DNA of 64,000 nucleotides from an uncultured Bacilli bacterium (GTDB lineage Bacteria; Bacillota_I; Bacilli_A; RF39; UBA660), in NCBI GenBank assembly GCA_934131175.1, contig CAKOZD010000005.1, positions 32,859 to 96,858 of the forward strand, given 5' to 3'. This document shows, piece after piece, positions 35,903 through 45,209 of the stretch; position 1 is the first letter of the stretch, and each line of letters opens with the position of its first letter. Under the pieces are notes generated by a model. That model was not told the DNA's origin. It worked only from the letters and a program-made list of their open reading frames with translations, and ran no database searches. Position numbers and translations under genes: made by a program.

Positions 35903-36627
35903 AAATCCTCCTTTAATTTATTTGGTAATATGCAGTTAACATTATCTATAGTAAATTTGTCAGTAGCAAGACCTACTAGATAGTTTTTTATTTGTTTATT
36001 ATTAATCATAATTTTGTCTGGCTTTATACATGGAATAATTCCTTCAGTATTTAAGGCTTTATATGGAATATATATTACTTTATTATAATTTATTTTTAAA
36101 TTAACTAATATTACTGGTTCTTTCTTTATTGGAGAAGATAGTCTGTTTCCAGTATCAATAAAGCCCTCTAATTTATATTTCTTTTTGGAAATGGTTATTT
36201 CTACTAAATATTTATCATTAATATTTAATCTATGTTTATTTAATTCTTTTATAAGTAAATATATAATTATTGGACTTAATATTATTAAAATTAAATAGTT
36301 AAAATAAAGACTTTTATTTAAATCAAATAAATATATTGTTCCACCTACTATGATACTTATTAAATAAAAGTAAAATGTATTTATAAGTATATTATTTTTA
36401 CCAAAACTTACTATTATTAGTATGAGACTTAATAATATTTTTAATATTATGAGTATAATATTAGTAATTTTTAAAAATACAATTATAGTTGATAGTGAAC
36501 CAATGATGCTTGCAAGAAGTAGTCTTTTATTGCTCTTATTTAACTTTAATAATCTTTTAGTACCATATAAAATTATGAAATCTAGTAAAAAATTTACTAT
36601 AAATACTAGTTCTATATAGATTTTCAT
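35899..36627 (-). CDS. spoIIGA: Sigma-E processing peptidase SpoIIGA
   Basis: A 242-residue protein with five N-terminal membrane helices and a cytoplasmic aspartic-protease-like domain, catalytic motif EGFIDTGNRLSSP (about residue 155-167). In sporulating cells SpoIIGA cleaves pro-SigE after the SpoIIR signal. The start MKIYIELVFIVNFLLDF is typical. The RBS GGTGAT is well placed. Its TGA stop overlaps the sigE start, which also shows that TGA is a stop in this organism. Sequence is more divergent than SigE, but architecture and position leave little doubt. Confidence 0.93.
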   Translation of the reverse strand: MKIYIELVFIVNFLLDFIILYGTKRLLKLNKSNKRLLLASIIGSLSTIIVFLKITNIILIILKILLSLILIIVSFGKNNILINTFYFYLISIIVGGTIYLFDLNKSLYFNYLILIILSPIIIYLLIKELNKHRLNINDKYLVEITISKKKYKLEGFIDTGNRLSSPIKKEPVILVNLKINYNKVIYIPYKALNTEGIIPCIKPDKIMINNKQIKNYLVGLATDKFTIDNVNCILPNKLKEDL

Positions 36628-36653
36628 TTTATCACCAAGATTATTATATAAAT

Positions 36654-36677
36654 AAAAAAACGACTAATTTGTCGCTT
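36654..36677 (-). terminator. Terminator of the upstream membrane-protein genes
   Basis: - strand stem AGCGAC / GTCGTT with loop AAATTA and seven T, located before spoIIGA. Confidence 0.65.
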
Positions 36678-36687
36678 TATGAATATT

Positions 36688-37008
36688 TTATAATTTCTTT
36701 TTATTAATAAATATTTTTACTATGTATGATAAGAATATCATCATTATAATTACAAAGGCCCATCTAAGTATGCCATTTAATATAGGTATTGTTGATGTAT
36801 ACTTATCAATTATTGCGATTATGCTTTCTGGTATATATTTATTAATTAAGGCTGCTACATCTGGAAGGCCAATGTTATTTTTTACAAATGTTAGTATTCT
36901 TAGGAAAATATCTACTATTGCCATGAAGAATACAAATGATGAAAATCTTTTAAAAAACATTACTACTATAAAAATTAAAACTACTAAAACTATTAAATCT
37001 ATATACAT
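36688..37008 (-). CDS. Small membrane protein of unknown function
   Basis: A 106-residue protein with three hydrophobic segments (LIVLVVLIFIVVMFFKRF; FVFFMAIVDIFLRIL; WAFVIIMMIFLSYIVKIF). No family recognised. RBS GGAGTAGGG precedes ATG 37008. It begins 17 bases after the next upstream gene and its transcript ends at the hairpin before spoIIGA, so these two form a small operon beside the sporulation genes. Any link to sporulation is only positional. Confidence 0.6.
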   Translation of the reverse strand: MYIDLIVLVVLIFIVVMFFKRFSSFVFFMAIVDIFLRILTFVKNNIGLPDVAALINKYIPESIIAIIDKYTSTIPILNGILRWAFVIIMMIFLSYIVKIFINKKKL

Positions 37009-37024
37009 ACTACCCTACTCCTTA

Positions 37025-37660
37025 TTATTCTATTACTAGTTTATACGATGTATTATTTTTATTTATACTTATTGTTTTACAGTCAGATGATATGGTTCCA
37101 TAAAAGTCTTTTGGGGATTCTGAAAATGATGTTATTTCACTTAATTTTATTGTTGTTCCTTCTATTAAATAGGTACCTGATGCAATGACATTTCCAGATT
37201 TTAAAACATTATAAGATAAATCATTAAAAAAGAAATATTCTAGAGTTTGTTGTTTATTATTTTCTAATATATTTGTTGAATATTTATTTTCTAAAGTATT
37301 TTGACAAGATATATTAGTAGTATTTGTACTATTACCATTATTCGTTTCAACATTTGCATACTTTTTGGTAGTATCAATGAATGTTGCTAGGTGTTTACTT
37401 ATAACATCTCTATTTACAATTGCAATTATAATAGGAATTAATATTAGTGCAAAGAATATTCCATTTATTAGACCTAGAGTTTTAAATTCATCAATTGACT
37501 CTTTTATTACTTGTTGTTTTATTAGGTCTTTGTATTTTTCTTCATCAAAGTTATCTAAACTCATTTCATCTAATATACTGTTTCTTCTTGTGATATTATT
37601 TTCCTTATCATACTTATTTTTCTTTAAAACCTCTTTTATACTCTTTATCCAGGAACTCAT
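37025..37660 (-). CDS. Single-pass membrane protein with extracytoplasmic domain, unknown function
   Basis: A 211-residue protein. A charged cytoplasmic part of ~70 residues is followed by one helix (GLINGIFFALILIPIIIAIV), a Thr/Asn-rich linker and a ~90-residue domain with two Cys (ISCQNTLE and SSDCKTIS), likely disulphide-bonded and lipocalin- or META-like in its short beta pattern; that last point is a guess. RBS GGTGAG precedes ATG 37660. It is co-directional with the small membrane protein that follows. Confidence 0.6.
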   Translation of the reverse strand: MSSWIKSIKEVLKKNKYDKENNITRRNSILDEMSLDNFDEEKYKDLIKQQVIKESIDEFKTLGLINGIFFALILIPIIIAIVNRDVISKHLATFIDTTKKYANVETNNGNSTNTTNISCQNTLENKYSTNILENNKQQTLEYFFFNDLSYNVLKSGNVIASGTYLIEGTTIKLSEITSFSESPKDFYGTISSDCKTISINKNNTSYKLVIE

Positions 37661-37729
37661 ATTCTCACCATTATTATTTTAACATCTTTTTAATACTTTT
37701 TTCAATAGGTCTTAAAATATAAAATTATA

Positions 37730-37760
37730 AAAGAAAAAGACAAATTAATTTAGTTTGTCT
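37730..37760 (-). terminator. Terminator of spoIVB
   Basis: - strand stem AGACAAA / TTTGTCT, 9-base loop, overlapping the stop and followed by a T-rich tract. Confidence 0.7.
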
Positions 37761-38719
37761 CCTTCTTTTAACATTGTTTCAATAAATATTCCATAACCTT
37801 TTTTAGTATCATTTAAGACAACATAGTTTACAACACCTATGATTTTATTGTTTTGAATTATAGGAGAACCACTCATGCCTTGAACTATTCCATTTGTTTT
37901 ATTTAATAATTTGTCATCAGTAATTTCAAAGAAAATATTTTTTACTGAATCTTTTTCATCAATACTTAAGATATTTATTTTAAAATCTTCTTTTTTATCT
38001 TCTTCTATTACTGTTTTAATAATAGCGTCTCCTTGTCTTATCTCTTCTTTTTTACCAACTTCTACTGTAGTTTCATTATCTATTATGTCATTATATTTGC
38101 CATATATTCCATTTATTTCATTTTTATTTATTTCACCTATATTTTTTTCATATTCAATATTTGCATTTTTTTCTCCTGGAAGAGATGGTTTACTTTTTTT
38201 TATATTTGTTACTTCTGCTTTATAAATAGTTCCTGTACTAATATTAAATTTTGACATAGAATTACTTTCTAAAATTTCATGACCAAGAGATGCAAATATT
38301 TTTGTTTCTGGGTCAATATATGAAAGTGTTCCAATTCCATTAATTTTATCTTTTACGTATAAACCTGTTTTTATAATATTATTTTTACTTGATAAGTAAA
38401 TGTTTATTTCTTCATATTTATTATTTCTTAATACTTTAAATGAGTAGGATTTATCATCTTTTATTATTTTATTAATATCATTTATGTCTCCCACATCAAT
38501 ATTGTCTATTTTTTCAATAACATCTCCTATTTTAAAGCCAGCGTCTTTTGCAATTGCTTTATTATCTACATCATAGAATCCAACGACATATATACCTTTT
38601 GAATATGCTTCAATACCAATAGTTTCTCCACCTATTATTAATCTATTCGAATAAGCATATATATTTATTGGAAATAATACTAGGAGTAAAAATAGAAATT
38701 TTAAATAATTCTTTTTCAT
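37745..38719 (-). CDS. spoIVB: SpoIVB serine peptidase (S55)
   Basis: A 324-residue forespore-secreted protease that activates the sigma-K checkpoint in Bacillus. It has a signal anchor (YLKFLFLLLVLFPINIYA), a PDZ domain (GFKIGDVIEKIDNIDVGDIND), and an S55 peptidase domain with the catalytic His near FASLGHEI and Ser in VQGMSGSPIIQNNKIIG. Start ATG 38719 follows RBS GAGGTG; GTG 38728 is part of that RBS. The gene is monocistronic. The PDZ-SGSP layout makes confusion with other proteases unlikely. SigK-processing genes are not in the window. Confidence 0.9.
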   Translation of the reverse strand: MKKNYLKFLFLLLVLFPINIYAYSNRLIIGGETIGIEAYSKGIYVVGFYDVDNKAIAKDAGFKIGDVIEKIDNIDVGDINDINKIIKDDKSYSFKVLRNNKYEEINIYLSSKNNIIKTGLYVKDKINGIGTLSYIDPETKIFASLGHEILESNSMSKFNISTGTIYKAEVTNIKKSKPSLPGEKNANIEYEKNIGEINKNEINGIYGKYNDIIDNETTVEVGKKEEIRQGDAIIKTVIEEDKKEDFKINILSIDEKDSVKNIFFEITDDKLLNKTNGIVQGMSGSPIIQNNKIIGVVNYVVLNDTKKGYGIFIETMLKEGDKLN

Positions 38720-38782
38720 TTTATACACCTCATCTATATTATTACCTAATATATTATAATTATTCTTTTTCTTTTGACTTTA

Positions 38783-38791
38783 TGATATAAT
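38783..38791 (+). promoter_or_regulatory. Extended -10 promoter element
   Basis: TGATATAAT 30 bases before the gene at 38821, in the divergent spacer with spoIVB. Confidence 0.5.
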
Positions 38792-38820
38792 TTATATATA
38801 TTTATAATAGAGGTGGATAT

Positions 38821-39444
38821 ATGAGAGATAATGATAGAGAACTTTCAACTGAAAGATTACGCAAGAATTCTACTAGTGGAAGTAGTACAAAAAGAACTAA
38901 AAAGAATAAAGTTGTAATGAGTAAAAGAGTTTATCATAATAGAATGAAAGCATTATTTGTTGCGGGAGCAATAACTGCAGGTGTTGTTCTTGGCGCTGGA
39001 AGTAATTTAGTTAGTGCTTATCAAGACAAATTAGTTGTTGGTGGAATGGTTGGAGAATTTAGAACAAATGTAATTAATAAAGATACACATCCAACTGATG
39101 ACCATGAACATTATTGGTATGATTATTCAAGTATTCAGAACAAGATGAAAGAAAATTATGATAATTATGACGAGGCAGTATATTATTGTGAAAGAACTAT
39201 TGGTGAGCATCAAACAGATAAAGTTATGGCATATAATCATGAATATGGTGGATATCAAGAATTCTTAGAGAAAAATGGATATAAGGATACTAAAGATTTT
39301 GAAAATCACATAGAAAAACGTATAGTTTTAAATAATGAATTAAATGATAAAAAAGAAGAATTACAAGCAATGCAAAATGAACATGAAAATTCACAATATT
39401 TAGTTGATAATGATACATCATATAACTTACAAGGAGGAAAATAA
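38821..39444 (+). CDS. Single-pass membrane protein of unknown function
   Basis: A 207-residue protein: a basic, Ser-rich cytoplasmic start (~40 residues, KRTKKNKVVMSKRVYHNRMK), one Ala/Gly-rich helix (ALFVAGAITAGVVLGAGSNLVSAY), and a ~140-residue, highly charged, likely helical extracytoplasmic tail. No family recognised. RBS AGAGGTGG. A DUF1292-like gene follows after one base, so they form a two-gene operon of + strand polarity within a - strand region. Confidence 0.65.
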   Translation: MRDNDRELSTERLRKNSTSGSSTKRTKKNKVVMSKRVYHNRMKALFVAGAITAGVVLGAGSNLVSAYQDKLVVGGMVGEFRTNVINKDTHPTDDHEHYWYDYSSIQNKMKENYDNYDEAVYYCERTIGEHQTDKVMAYNHEYGGYQEFLEKNGYKDTKDFENHIEKRIVLNNELNDKKEELQAMQNEHENSQYLVDNDTSYNLQGGK

Positions 39445-39445
39445 T

Positions 39446-39655
39446 ATGGATAAAGAATTAGAAATTATGACTATTGATGGCGTTGATTATGCTATTTTAA
39501 AAGAAGTTAAAAATGTTGGTACTACTTATGTTTTCTTATCAAATGTTGCTAATAGTGAAGATATGATGATTAGAAAAAGTGTAAATGATGAAGATTATGT
39601 TCCTCTAGATGGTGATAAAGAGTTTGAACTTGCTTGTCTACTTTTATTCAAATAA
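39446..39655 (+). CDS. DUF1292-like small protein
   Basis: A 69-residue soluble protein. The pattern EIMTIDGVDYAILKEVKN, YVFLSNVANSEDMMIRKSV resembles the small DUF1292 family found throughout Bacillota, of unknown function. RBS AAGGAGG lies inside the end of the preceding gene and ATG 39446 is the matching start; a longer frame from 39404 is not supported. The gene ends before the bidirectional terminator shared with xseB. Confidence 0.7.
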   Translation: MDKELEIMTIDGVDYAILKEVKNVGTTYVFLSNVANSEDMMIRKSVNDEDYVPLDGDKEFELACLLLFK

Positions 39656-39679
39656 AAAGACCTTTAATTGGTCTTTTTT
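39654..39679. terminator. Bidirectional terminator
   Basis: 9-bp stem AAAAAGACC / GGTCTTTTT, loop TTTAATT, between the DUF1292 gene and xseB. Confidence 0.88.
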
Positions 39680-39908
39680 AGTCTTCTACTTTAAAATCTT
39701 TTATTTCACCTGTGTCTGATACTAATTTAGTAATTGCTTCTTCAGCATTCTTTAATTTATCATCACATGACTTTGCTAGTTTCATTGCTTTATTGAATTC
39801 GTTTATAGCATCATCTAATGGTACTTCACCAGTTTCTAATTTTTTTACTATTTCTTCTAAATTATTTAGACTTTCTTCAAAACTTAATTCTTTTTCTTCT
39901 TTTGCCAT
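39678..39908 (-). CDS. xseB: Exodeoxyribonuclease VII small subunit
   Basis: A 76-residue helical protein. LSFEESLNNLEEIVKKLETGEVPLDDAINEFNKAMKLAK is the classic XseB core. It pairs with XseA to degrade single-stranded DNA in repair. It follows xseA by 17 bases, with RBS GGAAAGG, and is the last gene of the nusB-xseA-xseB cluster. Confidence 0.94.
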   Translation of the reverse strand: MAKEEKELSFEESLNNLEEIVKKLETGEVPLDDAINEFNKAMKLAKSCDDKLKNAEEAITKLVSDTGEIKDFKVED

Positions 39909-39925
39909 GATACTTATTTCCTTTC

Positions 39926-41185
39926 CTACTTTATTTCTGCATTAACTGATCCATCACTAAAAGCTATTTCAATAATATCTTTTTTCTTTAAGTCTGTACT
40001 TTTTGTTATTACTTTACCTTCTTTTTTAGTCATTGTATATCCTCTTTGTAATGTAAGTAATGGACTTAGTGTTTCTAATTTAGATACTAATTGAAGATAT
40101 TTATTACCTTTTTTTTCTAATAATTGATGTGGATTTTTTAATATATATGAGTTTTTTACTTTGATTAATTCTTTTTCTTTAGCACTTGTTAGACTTTTTA
40201 GACTGAATTTTAATCTTTCTAAGATACTATCAAATTGTAATTCTTTTTTTTCATATATTATCATTGGGTTTTTAAAGATATTTCTTGCCATAATATCATT
40301 TAATTTTCTTTTATTATTATTTATTTTATTGTTTATTGTATTATTTAATCTTATGTTTACTTGATTTAAATAGTTTTTCATGTCAGATAGTTGTGGTACT
40401 GCCATTTCTGCTGCTCCTGTTGGAGTTGGGGCTCTTAAGTCTGCGACAAAGTCGGCTATTGTAAAGTCAATCTCATGCCCTACAGCACTTATTGTTGGAA
40501 TCTTGCATTCATATATAGCACGTGCTACTATTTCTTCGTTAAATGGCCATAAATCTTCGATAGAGCCACCTCCACGACCAACTATTAATGTATCAAGTGG
40601 TAGATAGAAGTTTTCTGCTTTTTTTATTTGCTTTACAATGTCTTCTTTGGCATCTTCTCCTTGAACAAGAGATGGAAATAAATAAATTTCTGTTAGAGGC
40701 CATCTTCTTTTTATAGTAGATATTATATCTTTTATAGCAGCGCCAGTTGGGGCTGTTACTACTCCTACTCTTTTTGGGATATGAGGAATTTCTTTTTTAT
40801 GTTCTTTATTAAATAAGCCTTCACTTTCTAATTTCTTTTTTAATTGTTCATAAGCGATATATAAGTTACCTACTCCATCTTCTAACATTTCATTTACATA
40901 TATTTGATAACCACCATTTGCTTCAAAAACACTTATTTTTCCAGTTACTAATACTTTCATACCATCTTGAGGCATAAATTTAATTTTTTTTGTTTGAGAG
41001 GCAAACATAATAGCATTAATTCTACTACCTTCATCTTTTAATGTAAAATAAAAGTGTCCTCTACTATGAGCTTTAAAGTTAGATATTTCTCCTTTTAAGA
41101 ACACTTCATTTAAATTTACATCATTGTCGATTTTATACTTTATGTATCTTGTTAATTGTGATACTGATATGTATTTATCGTTCAA
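39926..41185 (-). CDS. xseA: Exodeoxyribonuclease VII large subunit
   Basis: A 419-residue protein with N-terminal OB fold (VSQLTRYIKYKIDNDVNLNEVFLKGEISNF) and catalytic domain (PKRVGVVTAPTGAAIKDIISTIKRRWP, VGRGGGSIEDLWPFNEE, ISAVGHEIDFTIADFVADLRAPTPTGAAE), followed by a coiled-coil. It starts with TTG 41185, spaced correctly from RBS AGGTGAT, which itself overlaps the end of nusB. Function: bidirectional single-strand exonuclease with XseB. Confidence 0.95.
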   Translation of the reverse strand: MNDKYISVSQLTRYIKYKIDNDVNLNEVFLKGEISNFKAHSRGHFYFTLKDEGSRINAIMFASQTKKIKFMPQDGMKVLVTGKISVFEANGGYQIYVNEMLEDGVGNLYIAYEQLKKKLESEGLFNKEHKKEIPHIPKRVGVVTAPTGAAIKDIISTIKRRWPLTEIYLFPSLVQGEDAKEDIVKQIKKAENFYLPLDTLIVGRGGGSIEDLWPFNEEIVARAIYECKIPTISAVGHEIDFTIADFVADLRAPTPTGAAEMAVPQLSDMKNYLNQVNIRLNNTINNKINNNKRKLNDIMARNIFKNPMIIYEKKELQFDSILERLKFSLKSLTSAKEKELIKVKNSYILKNPHQLLEKKGNKYLQLVSKLETLSPLLTLQRGYTMTKKEGKVITKSTDLKKKDIIEIAFSDGSVNAEIK

Positions 41186-41193
41186 AGTATCAC

Positions 41194-41604
41194 CTACTCA
41201 GATTCTTTTGTCTCTTCGTGATAGATTTTATCTAATACACCATTAATCATCTTAGTAACAGCTTCTTCAGAATATTTTTTAGATAATTCGATAGCTTCAT
41301 TTATAGATACGATTGATGGAGTTGTTGTATACATTAATTCAAATATTCCAAGTTCTAGAATTGCTTGATCTACTTTATTTAATCTATCAATTGTCCAATC
41401 TTTTAAATATTTATTAGCAAGATTTACTATTTCTTTTTTATGTTCGATTATTCCATTAACACAAGTATTTACAAAGTCATTTTCTATTTCTAATTGTTCT
41501 TTAATTAAAGCATTTATATCATAGTCTAAGTCAGTTTCTTCAAGAATACTTACTTGATATATTACTTTCATAATAATTTCTCTTAATTCATTTCTATTTT
41601 TCAT
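41194..41604 (-). CDS. nusB: Transcription antitermination factor NusB
   Basis: A 136-residue all-helical RNA-binding protein: NELREIIMKVIYQVSILEE at the start, YLKDWTIDRLNKVDQAILELGIFEL in the middle and PSIVSINEAIELSKKYSEEAVTKMINGVLDKI at the end are standard NusB. It takes part in rRNA antitermination with NusE. RBS GTAGGTGAT. The nusB-xseA-xseB order is common in Bacillota. Confidence 0.94.
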   Translation of the reverse strand: MKNRNELREIIMKVIYQVSILEETDLDYDINALIKEQLEIENDFVNTCVNGIIEHKKEIVNLANKYLKDWTIDRLNKVDQAILELGIFELMYTTTPSIVSINEAIELSKKYSEEAVTKMINGVLDKIYHEETKESE

Positions 41605-41655
41605 TTAAATCACCTACTTAATTTTATCATATAAAAACTTATATTAAAATAAGTT

Positions 41656-44208
41656 TTATTTTTTTTCTTTTATATGTTTTTTTAAATCATATAAGAAATT
41701 TAATGCTTCCATTGGAGTCATTTCTAATGGATTTATTTCTTTTATTTTTTCTTCTACTTCATTTTTCTTTGGTTCTATTTCTTCTTCTGTTAATTCAAAA
41801 AGAGATGTTTGAGTAAATGTTTCTTTTTTTCTATTTTTATGTTCGTAGACATTTAATATTTCATCTGCTCTTTTAATTAATGATTCTGGTAAATGAGCAA
41901 GTCCTGCTACATGGATACCATAACTTTTATCAACTGCTCCTTGTTTTACTTTATGTAAGAATGTTATTGTACCATGTTCTTCTACTGCTGATACATGGAC
42001 ATTTTTTAAATGTTTTAAGTCTTTTTCTAAAACAGTTAATTCATGATAGTGAGTTGAAAACATTGTTTTTGCTTTTATTTTATCATGAATATATTCAAGA
42101 ATTGCTTGAGCAAGACTCATTCCATCATATGTTGCAGTTCCTCTTCCTAATTCATCAAAAAGTATTAGACTGTTTTCTGTTGCTTCTTGAATAGCGTTAT
42201 TTGCCTCTTTCATTTCAACCATGAAAGTTGATTCTCCACTTACTAAATCATCACTTGCTCCAATACGTGTAAATATCTTATCAAATATTGGCATTGTAGC
42301 AGATTTACAAGGTACAAAACAACCCATTTGAGCCATAATAATGGTAATTGCACATTGACGCATATAAGTTGATTTACCTGCCATATTTGGACCTGTTATT
42401 AGTAATATATCTGTTGTTTTATCCATTACTATATCATTTGGAATGTATTTGTCTTTCATTACTTGTTCAACTACTGGATGACGACATTCTATCAGTCTTA
42501 ATGTCTTATCATCTACTAGTTCTGGTCTTACAAACTTATAAGCATCTGTTACAACTGAGAATGATTGTAGCATATCTACTTCACTAATAACTCTTGCTGT
42601 TTTTTGAAGTTGTTTTACATATCTTTTTATTACTTCTCGAATATCCATGAATAATTTATATTCTAATGAAATAATTTTTTCTTCGGCTCCTAATATGATG
42701 TTTTCTTTTTCTTTTAAGACAGGAGTGATATATCTTTCAGCGTTTGCTAGAGTTTGCTTTCTTTCATAACCGTATTCATCTTTAATTAAATCTTTTTGTC
42801 CTTTAGATACTTCTATGTAATAACCAAATACTTTATTGTAACCTACTTTTAAATTTTTAATACCAGTACGTTCTTTTTCTTCTTTTTCCATTTCTAGAAT
42901 GAAGTCTTTTGAACCACTACTAATCTTTTTTAATTCATCTAGTTCAGCATTATATCCTTCTTTTATTAAATGACCTTCATGTAGAGTAAATGGTGCATCT
43001 TCTAGTATTGTTCTATCAAGTAGACTATATACTTCTTCGAATGTATCTATTTTTTTATCAAATTTTAATTCTGCTAATATTTCTTTAATTCTTGGAAGTT
43101 CTTTTACAGATGACTTTAATTGTAATAAGTCTTTAGCATTTAAATTACCGTAAGTGATTCTTCCAACTAATCTTTCAAGGTCATATACTTCTTCTAAACA
43201 TTTGATTAAATCATCTCTTAGAATAAACTCTGTACTTAGTTTTGAAACAATATCATATCTTCTTTCAATTTCTTCTTTATTTGTTAATGGGTTTAAAATA
43301 CTTGATTTTAAATATCTACTTCCCATAGCAGTTTTACATTTATCAAGTAACCATAAAAGACTATATTGTCTTTCTCTATTTCTTAGTGTTTCTACAAGTT
43401 CTAAGTTTCTTTCTGTATTTGAATCAAATTCAAGGTATTCAGATGACTTAATAATTTTGCATTCTTGTAAATGATGTAAGTCTCCTTTTTTTGTTTCTAT
43501 AACATAGTTTAATAAATGTTTAAGAGTTGTTATTATTCTTTGGTCTTCTATTTTCTTATAAATATATGAGTAATCATTTGATGATAAACACTCTTTTGTA
43601 ATAGTTACTAAAACATCGTGATTTGTTCTTAATCTTTCTACTATTTCTCTATCTATTGTGTCGTTTACTATTACTTCTTTAAATCCATGTTTTATAATTT
43701 CTTTTATTACTTTGTCGCTTTCTCCTTCAACTAGTTCTGCAAAAACTTCACCTGTTGATACGTCGATATAACTTATACCAAAGCAATATGAAAAGTCATA
43801 GATGTTTGCTATAAAGTTATTTGATTTTGAGTCAATTGATGAGTCAATTCTTGTACCTTTTGTTATTACTTGAACGACATCTCTTTTAACCATCCCTTTT
43901 GTAAGTTTTGGATCTTCTAATTGTTCAACGATTGCAACTTTGTAACCTTTATCTACTAATTCTTCAACATAGTTTGCATAAGCGTGATGTGGAATTCCAC
44001 ACATTGGAACTCTCTCTTCTAAACCTGCTTGTTTTCCTGTTAAAGTTAATTCTAGGGTACGTGATGCTAGTATTGCATCTTCAAAAAACATTTCATAAAA
44101 GTCCCCTAGTCTAAAAAAGATAATGGTATCTTCATACTTATCTTTTATTTCCATATATTGTTGCATCATTGGACTTAGCTTAGTTCTATCTACTTCGCTT
44201 CTTTTCAT
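41656..44208 (-). CDS. mutS: DNA mismatch repair protein MutS
   Basis: An 850-residue mismatch-recognition ATPase. The N-terminal mismatch motif FFRLGDFYEMFFEDA (Phe-X-Glu) is intact. The ATPase has Walker A GPNMAGKSTYMRQ, LVSGESTFMVEM and Walker B LILFDELGRGTATYDGMSLA, plus THYHELTVLE. The family's normal length and all domains are present, so it should be the replication-coupled MutS1. No mutL gene follows within the window. RBS GTGGTGAAG before ATG 44208. Confidence 0.96.
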   Translation of the reverse strand: MKRSEVDRTKLSPMMQQYMEIKDKYEDTIIFFRLGDFYEMFFEDAILASRTLELTLTGKQAGLEERVPMCGIPHHAYANYVEELVDKGYKVAIVEQLEDPKLTKGMVKRDVVQVITKGTRIDSSIDSKSNNFIANIYDFSYCFGISYIDVSTGEVFAELVEGESDKVIKEIIKHGFKEVIVNDTIDREIVERLRTNHDVLVTITKECLSSNDYSYIYKKIEDQRIITTLKHLLNYVIETKKGDLHHLQECKIIKSSEYLEFDSNTERNLELVETLRNRERQYSLLWLLDKCKTAMGSRYLKSSILNPLTNKEEIERRYDIVSKLSTEFILRDDLIKCLEEVYDLERLVGRITYGNLNAKDLLQLKSSVKELPRIKEILAELKFDKKIDTFEEVYSLLDRTILEDAPFTLHEGHLIKEGYNAELDELKKISSGSKDFILEMEKEEKERTGIKNLKVGYNKVFGYYIEVSKGQKDLIKDEYGYERKQTLANAERYITPVLKEKENIILGAEEKIISLEYKLFMDIREVIKRYVKQLQKTARVISEVDMLQSFSVVTDAYKFVRPELVDDKTLRLIECRHPVVEQVMKDKYIPNDIVMDKTTDILLITGPNMAGKSTYMRQCAITIIMAQMGCFVPCKSATMPIFDKIFTRIGASDDLVSGESTFMVEMKEANNAIQEATENSLILFDELGRGTATYDGMSLAQAILEYIHDKIKAKTMFSTHYHELTVLEKDLKHLKNVHVSAVEEHGTITFLHKVKQGAVDKSYGIHVAGLAHLPESLIKRADEILNVYEHKNRKKETFTQTSLFELTEEEIEPKKNEVEEKIKEINPLEMTPMEALNFLYDLKKHIKEKK

Positions 44209-44255
44209 ACTTCTTCACCACTTTTAATATTATAGCAAACTATCAAGATTTTTTC

Positions 44256-44286
44256 ATAAAAAAACATAAATAATTTATATTTATGT
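44256..44286 (-). terminator. Terminator of the TPM-domain gene
   Basis: - strand stem ACATAAAT / ATTTATGT, 7-base loop, seven T. Confidence 0.75.
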
Positions 44287-44290
44287 CAAT

Positions 44291-45142
44291 TTATTTAACT
44301 TTTTTTCTATTTTTTCTTCTTAATTTTTTATTGCTTTTTCTTTTTAGCAGTTTTTCTTCTTGAAAATTTTCTTTTAAACCAATAATATTAATTACTTCAA
44401 ATCCTATTACTACTATTACTCCTAAAGGTAGTAAATAATATATTATTAATAATAAATATATGTTTAATAATATTCCTAGTATTGAGATAAAGTCTGTTTT
44501 AAATGTTGGAGTAATTTTTCCTTTTTTAGTATTAAAATAATAATTTCCTAATTTATTCGATAGAAATGAACAAATAAACAATATAATCATGAATATTGGG
44601 TATTTATATTTATTTATAAAACTTAGTCCATTATATACCGTCATTGGAGATGAATCTATTTCATAATAGTTACATAATAATTTATAAAATGATGAGTAAC
44701 CATTTTTAATTCCAGCGTTCCAGTCTTCATCTTTTAAGTATGGCATAAAGTAGGAGTTAATGTATTCTTCAATTACATCATCTGGTATTATTTTAGAAAG
44801 TTTTGTTCCTGTTTTAATTCTTAGTTGTCTATCACTCTTAGAAAAGACTATTAATAAGCCTTTTTCATTCATGTTAAATGAATCATAAATATAGTCTGTA
44901 TATTCTTCTAGATTTATTCCTTCAAGAGATTTTAATGTTACGACATAGTAGTCTATTTTTTCTTTATCTTTTAGAAAGTCCGAATATGTTACTATATAGT
45001 CTTTAGTTTCATCTTTTAATACATTAGCATTATCTGTTACGTATATATCAGATGACTGAGTTACTAATGCTTTTGTATTAAATGGACATAATAAAAGAAT
45101 AAAAACTAATATTAAAATATATTTTTTAATAAATTTATACAT
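44291..45142 (-). CDS. TPM-domain (YgcG-like) membrane protein
   Basis: A 283-residue protein with a signal sequence (YILILVFILLLCPFNTKA). The extracytoplasmic TPM domain has typical segments: DIYVTDNANVLKDETKDYI, EYTDYIYDSFNMNEKGLLIVFS, RQLRIKTGTKL and NAGIKNGYSSFYKLL. Two or three helices and a very basic tail (KRKSNKKLRRKNRKKVK) follow. TPM domains in other bacteria are linked to membrane-protein quality control or phosphatase activity; the role here is unknown. Start ATG 45142 with RBS GGTGAG. Confidence 0.8.
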   Translation of the reverse strand: MYKFIKKYILILVFILLLCPFNTKALVTQSSDIYVTDNANVLKDETKDYIVTYSDFLKDKEKIDYYVVTLKSLEGINLEEYTDYIYDSFNMNEKGLLIVFSKSDRQLRIKTGTKLSKIIPDDVIEEYINSYFMPYLKDEDWNAGIKNGYSSFYKLLCNYYEIDSSPMTVYNGLSFINKYKYPIFMIILFICSFLSNKLGNYYFNTKKGKITPTFKTDFISILGILLNIYLLLIIYYLLPLGVIVVIGFEVINIIGLKENFQEEKLLKRKSNKKLRRKNRKKVK

Positions 45143-45209
45143 AAACTCACCAAGATTATTTTAACATATTTTAATTTAATATTAATTTCTATATTTATAA
45201 GTTTACAAA

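Noticed and set aside
36722..37682. Forward-strand frames opposite the small membrane-protein genes near spoIIGA
   Set aside because: They are shadows of hydrophobic - strand genes that have good ribosome sites and a terminator.
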